This document shows positions 63,501 through 64,000 of a stretch of DNA of 64,000 bases, one piece after another. The notes beneath the pieces were generated by a model, which saw nothing but the letters and a program-made list of their open reading frames with translations, had not been told where the DNA came from and did no database searches. The DNA comes from Oxyruncus cristatus (Eukaryota > Chordata > Aves > Passeriformes > Cotingidae). How positions within the stretch are numbered: position 1 is the stretch's first letter; each line of letters starts with the position of its first letter. Location of the stretch: assembly GCA_013399855.1 (NCBI GenBank), contig VXAY01002814.1, positions 1,031,568 to 1,095,567 of the forward strand, written 5' to 3'. Made by a program: the position numbers and the translations under genes.

Positions 63501-64000
63501 TTTGGTGCAATACTTCACAAACATTTAACAATTCCTGGTGTATATTTTGGTCAGTTCAAAATTTCTTTTCTCCTTTTTTCTGCCTTTCTCAACCCATCAT
63601 ACTACATTTTAGCTTTATAAGGGAAAACATGGGATTCCAGAAATCTGATTGGCAGACATAAAGGCTGGCAGGTACAAAGGGTGTCTTTTTGATTTAATAA
63701 TGATGACTTATATCATTGTTTTGAAAGACCCACGAAATAGAATGGAAGTCTCCTTTCAAACCTAGTATTTCTATACCACTGCTTAAGTATGGAAGGAGTA
63801 ACTCTATTTTGGCTGCTTTTGGAGGCATCTATTGATGCTTACTAACATGTTAATGAACAGCACTATGGTGGTGAAAGTACTGGATAGGAGGCTTTTCGGA
63901 GCTTATTAATACTTCTCTTTTATCAGCCAGAGGAGACGCTGTAATGTGACACCTGAAAGTGTGCTGTCTCTGAAGTGTTCCCAGTCACTGCTGGACCACA
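63501..64000. other. Unique non-coding DNA at window end
   Basis: No gene, repeat or RNA recognised. Confidence 0.5.

Noticed and set aside
1..64000. CRISPR array, prokaryotic operon or phage-like system
   Set aside because: No regularly spaced direct repeats, no dense co-directional coding, no ribosome binding sites; CR1 LINEs show this is vertebrate nuclear DNA.

Overview
This window looks like a gene-poor stretch of a bird (or at least sauropsid) nuclear genome. It is AT-rich and CpG-poor by eye, has no operon structure or ribosome binding sites, and carries several pieces of the CR1 LINE family that is typical of birds, turtles and crocodilians. Interspersed repeats are sparse, which favours a bird. 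No protein-coding gene, tRNA, rRNA or CRISPR array could be supported. The longest open frames are about 140 codons (142 at 26138-26566, 141 at 42594-43019), which is roughly what chance gives in AT-rich DNA of this length.

Layout. 1-7797: unique DNA with one polypyrimidine tract. 7798-8345: the 3' part of an antisense CR1. 8346-14595: AT-rich, enhancer-like unique DNA. It includes a pair of diverged but gap-free similar blocks near 9.2 kb and 10.9 kb, an ATTA-rich block at 12.4-13.1 kb and two probable MIR-type fossil SINEs. 14596-14848: a CpG-richer island that may be a retroviral LTR fragment and also holds an opposite-strand reading frame with a good Kozak start. 14849-34499: mostly unique DNA with small hairpins, a fossil SINE and a 3'-UTR-like texture at 25.5-26.6 kb. 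34500-35110: two disjoint CR1 fragments, one of them a decayed ORF2 endonuclease region with frame breaks. 43655-43862: a third CR1 locus of another subfamily. 43863-64000: unique DNA with a POU/octamer-like palindrome (45054-45074), a long imperfect palindrome with a pre-miRNA-like core (53571-53696), simple GGATG and GGAT repeats, and one or two weak exon candidates (56011-56098 and 63393-63500).

Interpretation. The window is most likely an intergenic region or the inside of a very large intron. Its interest is regulatory or evolutionary: possible paralogous conserved non-coding elements, hairpins and old transposon fossils. No multi-gene system was found. All repeat assignments were made by eye from remembered family features and need RepeatMasker or a whole-genome alignment to confirm.
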